From positions 15,162,501-15,226,500 of the forward strand of contig CM072344.1 of the NCBI GenBank assembly GCA_036874045.1: a stretch of 64,000 nucleotides of DNA, in the 5' to 3' direction. Shown piece after piece: positions 24,508-37,104 of this stretch. Every line of letters begins with the position of its first letter. Within the stretch, counting starts at the first letter, position 1. The stretch is from Cymodocea nodosa (Eukaryota > Streptophyta > Magnoliopsida > Alismatales > Cymodoceaceae). The position numbers were made by a program, and so were the translations under genes. Below the pieces are notes generated by a model, which had not been told where the DNA came from, searched no databases, and was given only the letters and a program-made list of their open reading frames with translations.

Positions 24508-27500
24508 ATGGAGAAAGCTGTGGCCAGGCAGACAGTACTCCTCCAGCACCTCCGACCCACTTCACCTTCACCCACTCCTGGTTGCCCTGCCATCTCGGTT
24601 AGCCAATCGAATCCATTTCACCCGCCGTCTTTCTTGGTTTGGTCCGTGGGATTTGCACTGTTTAGTGAAGACATATTTTCTGAGATCTGTTTTTATATTA
24701 GGGATTGTGCGTGATGAAATAATTTGTGTCATCTTTTGGAGATGTCCTAATCGCGTGGTTTTTATTGTTGCTGGTGGTGGCTTGTGAATTGAAATATTTA
24801 TTTTGGGTACGATGTTGTAAGGATTATCAGAAACGAAAATTTGTTAGGAATTTGGGAAATTCTGCAAGTGCCCACATAATACTCTTCCGTTTTTATTTTT
24901 CCCCGCTGAATGTGATTGAGCTTGGTTTATGATTCTTGTGATGGATTTTCTGAAGTTTGCTGACTATGACAGGCTTCCGTTTGTGCTGCCGGAGATAGTG
25001 CTGCCTATCAGCGCAGCTCTTGCTTTAACGATGATGTTGTCATTGTGGCGTAAGTTTTTCCATCTGTTTCTTTTCTGTGCCATCAGGACTTTTACTTTGT
25101 CCCTAAATGTGTTAAAAATGTGTCATGTTTGTTGATGATTATGGATTTTTTTAGAATAATTTGGTATTTGGTTTGTTTGAAATTTGAACGGTATAATATA
25201 TATGCTGCAATTATCCTTTAAGAGATTGAACTCAGGCTTTCAGATTCATTCTAAGAAAGTTTCAGACCTGTATCGTCATCTACATCAAATATCTAAACAT
25301 AACAATATCATTAGATGCTAACTGTATTGTATGATACCAGTTCTTTTCCAATATCTAATACCTTGTGAAATATGAGCTGATAAAATCTTGTATGATACCA
25401 GACTAGTGACAACAAGTTTTAAAGCTTATCAATGAATGAACTAAGAATTGACCACCAGTCACTCGTTTATTCCACAATGTGGGGCTGCCTTCATAAATCT
25501 CTTCTCCCTGTATTGCTGTATGTCCATTGCTGTTTCCTTAGTGTGTAGAGAATGAAGAAGAATGTTTTTTTTTTCCTTTCTGGTTAATTGTATTGATCCC
25601 TTAAATCCTTAATTTGATGGAGAAAATTCAGCTCTTCCCCAAGCAACAGAGTTTAGTAACAAATTGCTATAATTTGTTATATTAGTTTACTTTAAAACGT
25701 AAACCATGGAAGAATTCGTTAAATGGCATTCATTTATTTGTTTTAGAGAAGCTTATCAACTAATATTTACTTTATTTTCTAAATTTTTTTTATCACATAC
25801 AGAGCATTTCGGACTCCCCATTGCAAATCTAAACGTGGTGGCTTCAAGGACACTTATCCTGAGGACCTGCTTGTCCCTGTTCTCAAGGTATTATTCATGT
25901 TTTCATTCATAGCTGTAGTATAACATTAATTATGGTTCAATACTTTGATACTTAATCCTGCTTGTTGATCTCTTCATATCTAATTGTAGGCAGTTCTGGA
26001 TACAACTAAAGTAAACCCAAGTGAAGTTGGTGACATAGTTGTGGGAACTGTGCTGGCACCAGGCTCAAAAAGAGCCATTGAGTGCAGGATGGCAGCATTC
26101 TATGCTGGTTTCCCTGGTACTTTTACTTCTTTTGTTTTATTTTGTTTTTATCAAATTCTTATTGATGCTGATATACTTGCTATGTATGTAGACACTGTTC
26201 CTATCAGAACAGTCAATAGGCAATGCTCATCTGGCCTTCAGGCTGTTGCTGATGTTGTCTGTGCAATAAACTCTGGTTTTTATGATATTGGTAAGAATGG
26301 CTTTTTAACTGAACGAATCATAGGCTTCTATTCTCTCGTGTGCACAGAATTATTATTAACTGTATGTCATTCTTGCTTAGGGATTGGAGCTGGGCTGGAA
26401 TCTATGACTACAGATTCAATGGCATTTCGTAATTCAAATCCCAGAGTATGTTGTCATCTGCTGTATATGGTTCCTTTCAGTTAGCTTTTATCAGAGTTTC
26501 CAACATTCTGTGCCACAATTTAGTACTTAGACTGCTTAGTTTACAGGCAGAGATATTTTCCCAAGCTCGTGACTGCCAACTTCCGATGGGCATGACATCT
26601 GAAAATGTTGCAATCCAATATGGTGTAACGCGACAAGAGCAGGACCAATCTGCTGTGAGTTCCTTGATTTTACTTGTCCCACGATTCATTTGCCTAGAAC
26701 ATACATGATTTGTCAATGATCATAGATTTGAACTTGTTTCCAGGTGGACTCCCACAGGAAAGCTGCTGCTGCAGCTGTTTCTGGTAAATTTAAAGATGAA
26801 ATCATTCCTGTCACAACAAGGGTAGGTGATATTTTGTCTTTAATGATCATCTTGTATGAATGTCATTTAGTCTATCATATGAAGTTTGTAATTGACAATG
26901 GTAATTTGAATTTTGAACTTTGATACCAAACAAAAATTTACAATCTTCTCTACTTGTGTTGGAAAACAAGAGAAGTTTCAACTTATGTCCATCTGTGATG
27001 AATATTGTTAGAGTATATTAATATATTAAGGTTATACATAGCAGTATTGATCATTCTTTTCTATCAATGACTGTTTAATTGCAGAGTGCAGCTCTGCAAC
27101 TCCAATGCAAAGCTGTGCTCTGCATGACTGTAGCAAGAGCAACTCCTTACGCAAGAGCAACTCCTTACGCAAGAGCCCTCATCTTCAAAGTTCACACACG
27201 AAGCCTCTAACTTGTAACACCACTCCAGCTTCACATTATGCCTTCCGTCCCAAGAGCCCCATACCCAGTACTAGCACAACTTCATTGTTTGCCTCCATTC
27301 ATACCTACTCCAACACTACAAAGTAAATGGTGCTGGTGTAGGTGTAAACAAACACACCTTATATATAAAGATGATATCTTTGCTAATAAAGACATTATTT
27401 TTTAAATATGGCATTAGAACCTAGGTTTTGATACTCAATCACCTTTCTTCCCCAAAACTCTAGTTGCTCTTCACCCACAGCTGGCCTCTACCCCACCATT

Positions 27501-30500
27501 TCCCACCTTCCGTAGCCACTTGGTGCTCCAACCCCCTATTTCCACCACCATCAACCCCTACCAAGGTCCTTCTTGCAGCTGCCATGCACACCAGCTCTCA
27601 TTTCCACTGTTACAAAGGCCACCTGCCCCCCCTCCCCTTTTGTTGTTATCGTTTCCTTCACTGAGATTTTCTGTTGGTAATGGGCTATTATTCTATTTGG
27701 TCGTCCTTTACAATGCCAACCAAACACTCTGTTGCTACTGACAAGTATGTCCAAGCTCCCAACCATTGTCCGCTCTTCTCTTACTCGAACTTGCTGGCAT
27801 CCTCCTAACCACATGACCTCCTTCTCCTTTCATTGTTCTCTCCCCTTTCCACTGAATGACCCACTGGTGATGGGTTTACATAAGGTGAGTGATGATGAAG
27901 AAGAGAAGGGATAGTGAGGTGCACATGTTCACTTGGAAGAAAAAGAGAGAAAGACAGAGGCACATAGAAAAGGAAATTAGAAGGAAAATAATAATAATAA
28001 GAGAGGGGAGGGAGTGAAAGAGGAAGAAAAGAGAAAAGTAATTGTGTAAAAAAAATCAATTTCATGAAAGAAATCTTGAAGATAGATCAGATTTATGATA
28101 TCTACTTGTCTTTATTTTCTAAGAATAGACTACATTTGTCTACTTGTTCTATTGTTTTGAATTCTATCATTTAATGGTTAATTTACTATTATTTGAGATA
28201 TAGTTCTTCTAATACTTATTTTAGATTATTCTTATTATTGCTACTTTTACTATAGCAATTGCTACTACTTTTGCTCCAATGACATTTGATTTTTATGTTT
28301 TTTATCTATTGTTTCCAAATATGTTTAAATTTGTTGAATATATTGCAAGTTGAGTGCTTCAATTCAAGAATGTTAGAGTACATTAATATATTAGAATTAT
28401 GTATGTGTAAGGAGTTCAATCTTACATTGTTAGAATTGTATTGATCATTTCGTTGTAACCACTATATACAGAGATATTGTCTTGATAATAAATCACTCTT
28501 CTACCTATTTCTTTGTTTTGACAGATATGAATAGGTTTCATGATTCTAACAGTAAATCTTGCCATATGCAGGCATCTTCCACACTTAAAAAATTGAAAAT
28601 CCTCGTATTGTTTAGGTGTGGTATTTAACGGACTTGTTAATTTCAAGTCAATAAAGATTGTCATTAGGACATTTTGGTTACAAAATAAATGAAAACATAA
28701 TATCCAATGGAATTTGTGTTTGAAATAAGAAAAATTCTGAACCATAAGAAATTCTCCTAGGTCATTTCATCAGTTGATTGCAAGTTCATGTGATAGGTTT
28801 TTCTTTTATTCTATGTTGTTATATTTGTAGACAAAGAGCTAAAATATATGTATGACCTATCTCTTTATACAGATTATTGATCCAAAATCTGGAGTGGAAA
28901 AACAGGTAACAATCTCTCAGGATGATGGTATTCGTCCTGATACTTCATTACCTATACTAGCAAAGCTCAAACCAGCATTTAAGAAAGATGGAACTACAAC
29001 AGCTGGTATGTTGCCATGTGTTTAGTTTAAAAAAAAGAATAAATTTACACTATATAGGATTATTATAAGCCATTTTCTGCTACAGGAAATTCTAGTCAGG
29101 TAAGTGATGGTGCTGCGGCTGTTCTTCTAATGAAGAGGTCCACGGCCATGCAAAAGGGTCTCCCTATTCTTGGTGTATTCAGGTACTAGGGATTCGTAAT
29201 ACCTCTTACAATGTAGCTGTACTTCTGTATGCATGCCTATAGCCATGCCTCTGTACCTATTTTTGGCAAAATAAATTAAGAAAAAGGTCCATATAAATCT
29301 TTATTCATTGGATATCTACGAAGGCATGGTCAGTTTTTCATTTAAATCATACAACTATAGGCCCTTGATCACAATGACTCAAAATTCAAGAAATTTTCTT
29401 ATAAAAAATTCAACAATTTTTACTAAATTATAAATTTTTAGTTGTTTTGGAAAATTAACAATGAAAATAATGTGGGATTATGATGAAAGTTTAACACAGT
29501 GGATTATGTTGTAGATTGATAAATCATGTGATGCAAAAAAACAATATCTTGTGCTAACAGAAAACATGACGATATGCACACCCAGAACATTTTCTCCTGA
29601 TACGAAAGAACTCACATCATCATGGGCATCAATGGCTGTGTCTTAGGGTAGCCTGGTTTTCCTTTTCAGACAGATTCTTTTCATGTTAATATATGCATTT
29701 TTAGTTGAATTGTAAAATCCATTTTCATGTTAGTTTTTTGGAATATTCCTTTTATAATCTGCAACTATGCCATCATTGTTAATAACTGAGAGTTAATCAG
29801 GAAAGAGATAGAGTAGGATCCTGAGTAGAATTTTACTGATTAATCAAATAAACAGAATAAGCATACCTGTTTTATTATGGTTCGGCCAATGCTTATGTGC
29901 AGTCCTCACCAACCACTTTGATGTGAGCTTTTCCACTATCCTCTTTTTTCTTCCAAGGGAAAAAAATCACCCTTATAAGTGTCTCCTTTTTGTAGGCAGA
30001 GATCAATTCTTTCCTTAAGTTTTTTTTCACAAGTTTTCCAAAAAAAAAAAGCTCTATGCCCTTGGTAGAGTTGATTTTCAATGTGTTTGGTGTGTAATAG
30101 ATGTTTAATGAATATAAAAAATATCTACCAAGACCTACTTATAAAATCACAAAAGATGGAATTAAAAACTCAAACGAAAAATAACCATTATTTTGCCAAT
30201 GGTTGGAACGAGTCGCTTGATCTTTAATGTAATTTCAAAAATTGACTTGTAATGAATGTTTTTCAATCGAAGCTGCTTTGAATGGACACTTAATCCTTAA
30301 AACTTGAATTGCAAGAACTATCTTACAGTTATAATTACCAATGACTAATTTATGAAGTTAACAATTTTTATATTTTGAATTTTCAACATCCAATATTCAA
30401 ATTTTAGATTAAATATAAATATCTACGTTAGATCTCAATATTAATTTTAAGATCACAATAAATTTCATCAATCACAACTATACTGTAAATTCTAGCATTC

Positions 30501-31826
30501 ATATTTTGAATTTCAGATTTCATATTTCAAATTTCAACAATTATTTGGATTTAATCTTAACAATCATATTAACTGATCTTAGCATTTAAAAATATTTTAT
30601 AAATCATCATAAACCACAAAAACAGGTTCTAACTAATTTTATTAAATTTATAGGAGTTTTGCTGCTGTTGGGGTTGATCCTGCTGTGATGGGCGTTGGTC
30701 CTGCCGTTGCAATCCCTGCTGCTGTGAAAAAGGCTGGCCTTGAACTTGATGATATTGACCTTTTTGAAATTAATGAGGTAAAAATATCTCTTGAAAGATA
30801 AAGCATTTATTTGAAATGGGTCCCATTACTCTTCTTCCGAAGAAATTATAGCCACTAAAGGCTTGTTCTAATCTACTTCTTTCAGGCATTTGCTTCACAG
30901 TACGTATATTGTTGTAAAAAGCTTCAACTTGATCCTTCAAAGGTTAATGTGAATGGAGGGGCTATGGCCATTGGACATCCACTAGGAGCAACAGGTACTT
31001 GCCTTGTTGTCTACAGTAACCGTGGACTTGCCCTTGATCTAACCCAAGTGACTATGTACCACATTCATCACATCTTTATCATTCTCTTTCTTCCTTTCTT
31101 TCTTACAGGGGCACGCTCTGTAGGAACACTACTGCATGAAATGAAGCGCAGAGGCAAGGATTGTAGATTTGGTGTGATCTCAATGTGCATAGGTTGCGCC
31201 CCTATTTCCCTGCCATTTCCCTCTTTTTCTACCCATCTCACTATTTATCTATAGCTAAATTTTCTCAGTCACAGTTTACCTGCATGTCATTCATGTTTCA
31301 CATTCTCAGCAATAAGCCCCTAACAGTAGAGTATGACAACCATTATTTACTTGATATTCACTTTACTTTTTAGCAATATATATACTCCTGTAAAAGAGAA
31401 ATGCCTGTAGATTTCTTTTGCTCCAAATTGTCTCTCTACAAATCCAGGAATTCTAAACTACAATAAGTGGATGCAACCTTAATATTAAAGATTAGGCAGT
31501 TCTAAATATTTGGCATGGCATATCTTGCATAGATTTAGGGAATTCAGAATGCAGATAGAAATAGCATGTACCTTAAAAAATACTTCATTTATTATTTCTG
31601 TTGTACCATTCTTGAGTCTCCAAGTTCTAAACAATAGGGAAACATATTCAAAATGAATGTTTATGGAAGTGCAGTGATGAGAACTTCTGTGTGTTTAATT
31701 TTCTGCAATCACTGATGCCCAGATGCTCTTCCACCTTTGTTCATAGGTTCCGGAATGGGAGCTGCGGCAGTCTTCGAAAGAGGTGACTTAGTGGATGAAC
31801 TGACGAACGCTCGCCGGAGTGGATGA
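24508..31826 (+). CDS. KAT2: Peroxisomal 3-ketoacyl-CoA thiolase (KAT2/PED1 type)
   Basis: This enzyme catalyses the last step of fatty acid beta-oxidation: thiolytic cleavage of 3-ketoacyl-CoA to acetyl-CoA. Fourteen GT-AG exons are read: 24508-24597, 24973-25049, 25803-25887, 25990-26116, 26192-26290, 26381-26445, 26547-26654, 26744-26821, 28873-29005, 29086-29182, 30654-30777, 30886-30994, 31109-31192 and 31747-31826. They join to 1356 nt, 451 residues. The N-terminus carries a PTS2 peroxisome signal, Arg7-Gln8-x5-His14-Leu15. Catalytic residues are visible: nucleophile Cys138 in NRQCSSGLQ, the NEAF motif, His392 in [14 protein letters not shown] and Cys424 in SMCIGSG. The protein stops at ELTNARRSG, shorter than relatives I know, because of a 28-bp duplication. 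Intron 8 (2 kb) holds a repeat pair. KAT2 is a family-level symbol; KAT1 or KAT5 would look similar. Confidence 0.95.
27006..28551. mobile_element. Possible non-autonomous LTR element in thiolase intron 8
   Basis: TGTTAGAGTAYATTAATATATTA occurs at 27006 and 28371, each followed by related sequence leading to ATTGATCATT. The right copy ends TTCTAACA near 28551, giving a possible 181-bp LTR with TG..CA ends. The left copy lacks about 33 bp and its end is unclear, and no 5-bp target duplication was found. The 1.3 kb between has no coding trace. It could equally be two insertions of one repeat. Confidence 0.35.
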
Positions 31827-31846
31827 GCTAACCAATGCTCGTTGTG
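31791..31846 (+). repeat. 28-bp tandem duplication at the thiolase C-terminus
   Basis: GTGGATGARCTRACSAAYGC begins at 31791 and again at 31819. Because 28 is not a multiple of three, the reading frame passes from copy 1 into copy 2 out of phase and meets TGA at 31824-31826. Confidence 0.85.
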
Positions 31847-34533
31847 TTCTGATTTAGAGCTTTCATAATCCAATGATTCTAGCTTCTGGATTTTAAAAAT
31901 CTGCTGTGTTTCCAAAACATATCTACGGAATAATCTAAGCTATGATTTGAGTTAGAAATGGGGAAGCCAAATTTCCATTGCTTTCTCTTCTTATTCAAGG
32001 GTCTGTGTTTTACTTGTTTGATGGCATGATTGTGAAGTCTATATTCATGCTTGAAGCATTTGTGAAGCTTCAAATTCGGAAAAAAATCATATATTTATTA
32101 GAAAAAACAACAGTAGAAAGCAAATGGAACGACCACATCATCGTTATCTGAATATGAATGTGGGTTTGAATTTTACCATCAAGATGGTGGATGAAGATGA
32201 TGAATCATTCTTGAATAATTTTGATTTTCTACTGCTTACAGATGAATGCATTAGAAAAAATTTGATCTTGCTTTTACAAAAAATCTAATACTTTGGGATA
32301 AGAAATGGGCCTTCTAAAGCAACCTCAGCACCACATGATTCCCTCACCACCAACTACACTCATTGTAGGATTTGAACTTAGATTTGTAGAAATGATAAGA
32401 AGAGATTTCACTACTTTGATTCACATGATTGAATCTATCAGAGCTTCTTGTTGTTGTTGGCTTTCCATGGTATCAGTGTAATTAGTATTTATAGACCTTC
32501 CTTCTCCTAGGTGATTGATGAATGCATGAAAATTTCTAACTCCCACTTGTGATCATTAAGTAATTGCAACATCTCATCCCACCTTCCAAACATATGTACC
32601 ATTTGCAAAAAAAAATAAAATACAAAGAAAATTAATTATTTAATATTGGATTTTTCTCTAATCTGAAAAGTTTAATGCATATATAAGATATGCTCCAAGA
32701 GAATTAAATTTTACATTAAGAGACATAAAGATTACAATTAAAACAAATATTTATAAATCATAGGCATCTATTTATTTCATATATAGTTTTCACCGTTAAT
32801 AGATTTTAAATTAATATATCTAAAATATAAAATAAATATCTATACTATTTTATCTTTAACTGTTAAAACCCACAACTCAATTTTTCTTCACAAAACCTTC
32901 ACTTATTCTTGGCCCCTTCCCTCCCTTTCTCCCACACCTCTCCTTTCAATCTCCAAGCCAGTTTACATCTATTTTTCCTGCAAATTCAAATGAAATAAAT
33001 TATTTTAATGACAAATTTTTTTATAAATTTGACCCAAAAAAACTAATTTAAGTTTTTCTACAGAACCCATCTTCTCATGATAAAATTTAATATTTTGTTT
33101 GATCAAAATCAATGATACCCATAATGAAGTTCAATTTATTTGAGATCAATATATAATTACCTTTCAAAAAACCTACCACCTTGAGCAATGTTGGCCATAA
33201 CCCTAACCCTAAACAATTGAAGCTTAGAAGCTAAGCAAATATGATTAAGAGAGGTTGGAGGAAATGCTAACAGGCTTTTCTTCGGTGTATTGTTTCTTTT
33301 CAATATTGTTGATGGTTTCGACTTTTCAGCTCTCTTTGATGCAGATGTTTTTGGATCATTTGAAATTTTATTGTCTGAAACTTCATAATGTTGAGAAGTA
33401 ACAAAAAGATTAGATAAACACACATAGAAAAGGATACAAGGATTTACATAATTCGACAAATTACTTACATTCATGATCTAGGGTTTAGTTAATCTTGGAA
33501 AAAGAATCAATGATATATATTTGTAATAAACCCTAGCATGTGGATTTTGATCAAAGTAAAGGTCTACCAAAAAAAATTCAGTCAAACCTTGACCATGCTT
33601 GAATGGTTGCGGAAGAAAATTTCAATAGCAAGTCTGATTTTTTCTTGACCGGAATCATGGCAGATCTCAGAAGTAAAGTTTCTCTAGAAGCAGGTTTAGA
33701 AAATTTGTATAATATAAGCTAATGTTTAATAAATATGAACCATGATTAGAAGTATTTGTTAATAAAGTTTTCATTTCAATCAGATAAAATATCAATTCAC
33801 TGATTTTTGTTAACTTTTTCCCATTGATTTTGTAAGAAAAATATGTTAACAAATATGATTGATGTTAAGTTGAAATTTTAATACAAGGTGTGTGTGTGTG
33901 TGTGTATAGATATATTATACACTAAATCAATTGATTATATAACTAAATTTAAGTTTAGAAAATTAATTATTAATAGAATAAGAGAGCCTTTTAATTTGTT
34001 CCATTTATTCCTTCTTCCTTCTTTTCCAATTTTTTTTTCATCGTATTTTTTTTGCCATTATAAGGAATAATATATATATATATATATTAGAAATGAAGTA
34101 GTAGTTCACTTATTGAAGATAAAATAGTCCCATTTTAATCCAATTATGTAGTAAAATTATGACTCTAATTGTTGTTATAAAATGGTCTGATTCAATTTTG
34201 AAAATTTCTTAAATTAATATGTATATATATATATATAGAAAATGACAAAACAATACATCAAAAATAAATTCCATATATCAGTTTTAGACAATCATGGTAA
34301 AAAATATTATAAGTACCTATCATTTTAAATTAATACTTTAGTTCGAATTTATTCTTGATATGAAATTTTTTATTCAATTTTAAAATTTCTAAAATTAAGG
34401 TATATATATATATATATTAATTAATAATTTGTGTTAAAATTAAATAGATATGGGGGCGTGAGAGCACAATCAAATTAATTAATTAAATTTATGGGAATTC
34501 TAGATCTTTCCCGTCCAAAACCGCGTTGAATGC
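31827..34533. other. Intergenic, AT-rich, no secure gene
   Basis: After the thiolase 3' UTR this is AT-rich DNA with a (GT)n run near 33888 and short TA runs near 34070, 34220 and 34400. It also has a two-unit telomere-like CCCTAAC tract at 33199-33214. A 105-codon minus-strand frame at 33157-33474 shows no known domain and is not called as a gene. Confidence 0.55.
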
Positions 34534-34539
34534 GAGTGC

Positions 34540-34545
34540 CACGTG
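34540..34545. promoter_or_regulatory. G-box/ABRE-like CACGTG in the SRC2-like promoter
   Basis: A palindromic CACGTG in GCCACGTGGAA lies 41 bp upstream of the TATA box of the SRC2-like gene. Such a core binds bZIP and bHLH factors and is common in ABA- or cold-responsive genes; its function here is inferred. Confidence 0.5.
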
Positions 34546-34585
34546 GAATACACCCGACCCTGCCCCTGCCACCCTCTTGGTCCAT

Positions 34586-34593
34586 TATATATA
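34586..34593 (+). promoter_or_regulatory. TATA box of the SRC2-like gene
   Basis: TATATATA is 92 bp upstream of the start codon, which would leave a 5' UTR of roughly 60 bases. Confidence 0.6.
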
Positions 34594-34677
34594 CCCACCT
34601 CCGCACCGTCGATCCCCAATTCATCTCCGGCCGCCGATCGATCCGCCGCCGCAGAAAGGAAGCCGAAGAAGCTCAAG

Positions 34678-35601
34678 ATGGGTTCCGTCATGTACGAGGT
34701 GGAGGTCACCATCGACTCCGGCAAGAACCTCAAGAACGTGAACTGGAGGTACGGAGATCTACGCCCCTACGTCGTCGCTTGGGTAGACTCATCCAGCAAG
34801 GTCACAACCAAGGTGGACGTCGACAACGACGACGACCCCATATGGGACGAGAAGCTCGTCGCCCCGATCCGTGGCTACGACCGCGACTCCGCCCTCGATG
34901 AAGCCGTGCTCCACTTCGATGTCGTCCACGCGAAGAACGACGAGGAGGAGGACGTCAAGCCGCTCGTTGGGTCGACTAAGGTTCACCTCCGGGAGATCGT
35001 GGACGAGGGGGGCCTTGGAGGTAAGGTCATCCGTACCCTCAAGGTCAAGCGTCCTTCCGGCCGACCCCACGGGAAGATAGAGATCAAGGTCTGCGTACGC
35101 GAACCGGCGAGATACTACGACCACCCGCCACCAGCACAGTACGGGGTTCCCTACGGAGCACCACCACCGTACGGCGGACACTACTACGAATCGTCAAGGG
35201 AGTACAGCCAGCCCCCGCCAGTCGGATATCCGTACGGAGCCGCACCACCGGCGCACGGCGGATACGACCCATACGGTGCTCCGGCTCCGCCTCAGACCGG
35301 CTATCCATACGGAGGTCCACCTCCTCAGTCCGGGTACCCCTACGGAGGTCCACCTCCTCAGTCCGGGTACCCCTACGGAGGTCCACCTCCTCAGTACTCG
35401 TCGTACGGCGGGGAGCAGCACACGGAGGAGAAGAAGAAGAGCAAGTTCGGCGGAATGGGGACCGGGCTTGCCATCGGGGCCGGTGTAGGTCTGGTGGGAG
35501 GGATCGCGCTGGCGGAGGGTTACGACCACCTGAAGGACGAAATCGCCGAGGAAGCGGCAGAGAATGTGGAGGAGAGCCTCGGCTACGACGACGACGAATA
35601 G
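34678..35601 (+). CDS. C2-domain protein, SRC2-like (cold-regulated family)
   Basis: This single-exon, GC-rich gene encodes 307 residues. An N-terminal C2 domain (about residues 4-140) opens with YEVEVTIDSGKNLKNVNW and contains the RPYVVAWVD and DPIWDE blocks seen in SRC2-like proteins. It is followed by a Pro/Tyr/Gly-rich linker (about 145-250) with three exact-phase GYPYGGPPPQS units at about 208-240. A Gly-rich hydrophobic helix (GTGLAIGAGVGLVGGIALAE) and an acidic tail (GYDDDE) end the protein. SRC2 relatives bind membranes or calcium and are linked to cold and defence responses; that role is inferred here. The start at 34678 was chosen over the longer open frame because it lies downstream of the TATA box and begins the conserved domain. 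An AATAAA at 35754-35759 is a candidate poly(A) signal. Confidence 0.92.
   Translation: MGSVMYEVEVTIDSGKNLKNVNWRYGDLRPYVVAWVDSSSKVTTKVDVDNDDDPIWDEKLVAPIRGYDRDSALDEAVLHFDVVHAKNDEEEDVKPLVGSTKVHLREIVDEGGLGGKVIRTLKVKRPSGRPHGKIEIKVCVREPARYYDHPPPAQYGVPYGAPPPYGGHYYESSREYSQPPPVGYPYGAAPPAHGGYDPYGAPAPPQTGYPYGGPPPQSGYPYGGPPPQSGYPYGGPPPQYSSYGGEQHTEEKKKSKFGGMGTGLAIGAGVGLVGGIALAEGYDHLKDEIAEEAAENVEESLGYDDDE
35299..35397 (+). repeat. Three 33-bp in-frame tandem units in the SRC2-like linker
   Basis: Units start at 35299, 35332 and 35365 and each encodes GYPYGGPPPQ plus one residue. The second and third are nearly identical at the DNA level, pointing to recent slippage or unequal crossing-over within the coding region. 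Confidence 0.9.
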
Positions 35602-36264
35602 AAATGATCGCCGTGAGAAGAGAAGAGAAGCTTGTGGTCCGGCGGCATGTTGTTGTTTTCCACCACTTTCTTCCGTCTGTGTTCCAGATGTCACCTTTCG
35701 CCGTTGCCGTCGTAACGGAGATTACTACTTTAATGTTAATTAAATTTTAATATAATAAACTTGGCCTTTTTTTGACATTGGAATATGGCAAGTGACTCTT
35801 TTGATTTAAAATTTTTAAATTAAACGATCATCATTTCTTATACTTTAGTACAAAAGTTTTTATATTCTTCAGGTACATTAGACTTACGTGTTAGAAAGGC
35901 CATTCAAAAAGTTTACCTTTGAATAATAATTAATCAAGTCTTTGCTTCTTCTATAAATCACACAGGTAACATTACAAATCCACCATTTTGCAACTGTCAT
36001 TAGCAAAAATGACCTCTTTTAAATAATTAATCATTCAAGTTAGCCAACCATATATGAAACTTTGGGTCTCTTTTGTCTCCTCCTAATACCAAATTCAGTG
36101 GACGCACGACGCAGGCACATTTAAAAATAGAAGTCCATGGGGATCACTACTAATCATTAATTGGTTTGATGATCTTAATCAAAAGATTAGTTTGAGTATA
36201 TATATATATATCCTAAGCACAGTTTGAGTATGATATTTTGATTTAATATTAATGATAGAAATTT

Positions 36265-36915
36265 AACAAAGATCGAGGTGATATTTGTGTAGACAAGAAA
36301 TATAAGGAAATTGAAAGAAAAAGAAAGATAAGAAAAAATGTAAAATTTTCAAATGTTAGGTGACAATCAAAAAGTAGGGGAAATATTTTTCTCAATTTTC
36401 CAATTATAAAAGAAGTTTGACTTTGAGATTTTGAATCCAAATACATCTAAAGGTAGGAGAAATTATTTGACATTGTTAATGAAATATTAGATATAAATAA
36501 AGGAGAAGAAGAAGAAATAAGAAATATTATAGAAACGATTTTAAAAGAAATGATTGATAAAATACGTAAAAATATTATGTATTTGAATATTATAAAAAAA
36601 ATTATAATATTTATCATGTTGTGATATTTATTTTATTTAATAAAAATATTCAACTTTCAAATGGTAATAAATTTTATAATTTGATTGTGATTTAAATATT
36701 TTAATAATATTATTATTGTTATTCGTTATTTTGTAAAAAAATTAAAATAATAAACTTATTTATTTACAACCTATATTCCTTTACTTTCTTTTAATTTCTT
36801 AACATGCACAAATACCTTTAAAAAATTTTCATCTTCCTTAACTTTTCCAAATTTTATATTTTCCTTATTTTTTTAAACTTTCTTGAACTTTTTTTCTAGA
36901 AACATAAACACCTTT
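36265..36915. mobile_element. Possible MITE with degenerate inverted ends
   Basis: The left end, AGGTGATATTTGTGTAGACA then AGAAATATAAGGAAA, resembles two stretches of the inverted right side: AGGTGTTTATGTTTCTAG and, further in, GGTATTTGTGCATGTTAAG. The ends match the style of the TTA-flanked MITEs elsewhere in this window. No clean target duplication could be fixed, so limits are approximate. Confidence 0.35.
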
Positions 36916-37104
36916 AAGAATTCAAATAAAAAATTTCAGATATACTTTAACTATTTAATAATCTAATATTTATCATTACTTTATTTGGAAGTGTCGTGTC
37001 ACGAACCTAATCGTCATCATAGTAGCTAGATCATTTATGATTTAGGTGAAATTCATTTATGAATTTTTTATTGATGATAAAAGAATGTTCCTTAAATTTA
37101 ACGA

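Noticed and set aside
33199..33214. Telomere-like CCCTAAC tract
   Set aside because: Only about two units; such telo-box-like motifs are frequent in plant DNA and do not indicate an interstitial telomere.
33157..33474. 105-codon minus-strand frame with Lys/Ser/Pro-rich product
   Set aside because: No recognisable domain, no promoter or splice context, and AT-rich flanks; could be chance.
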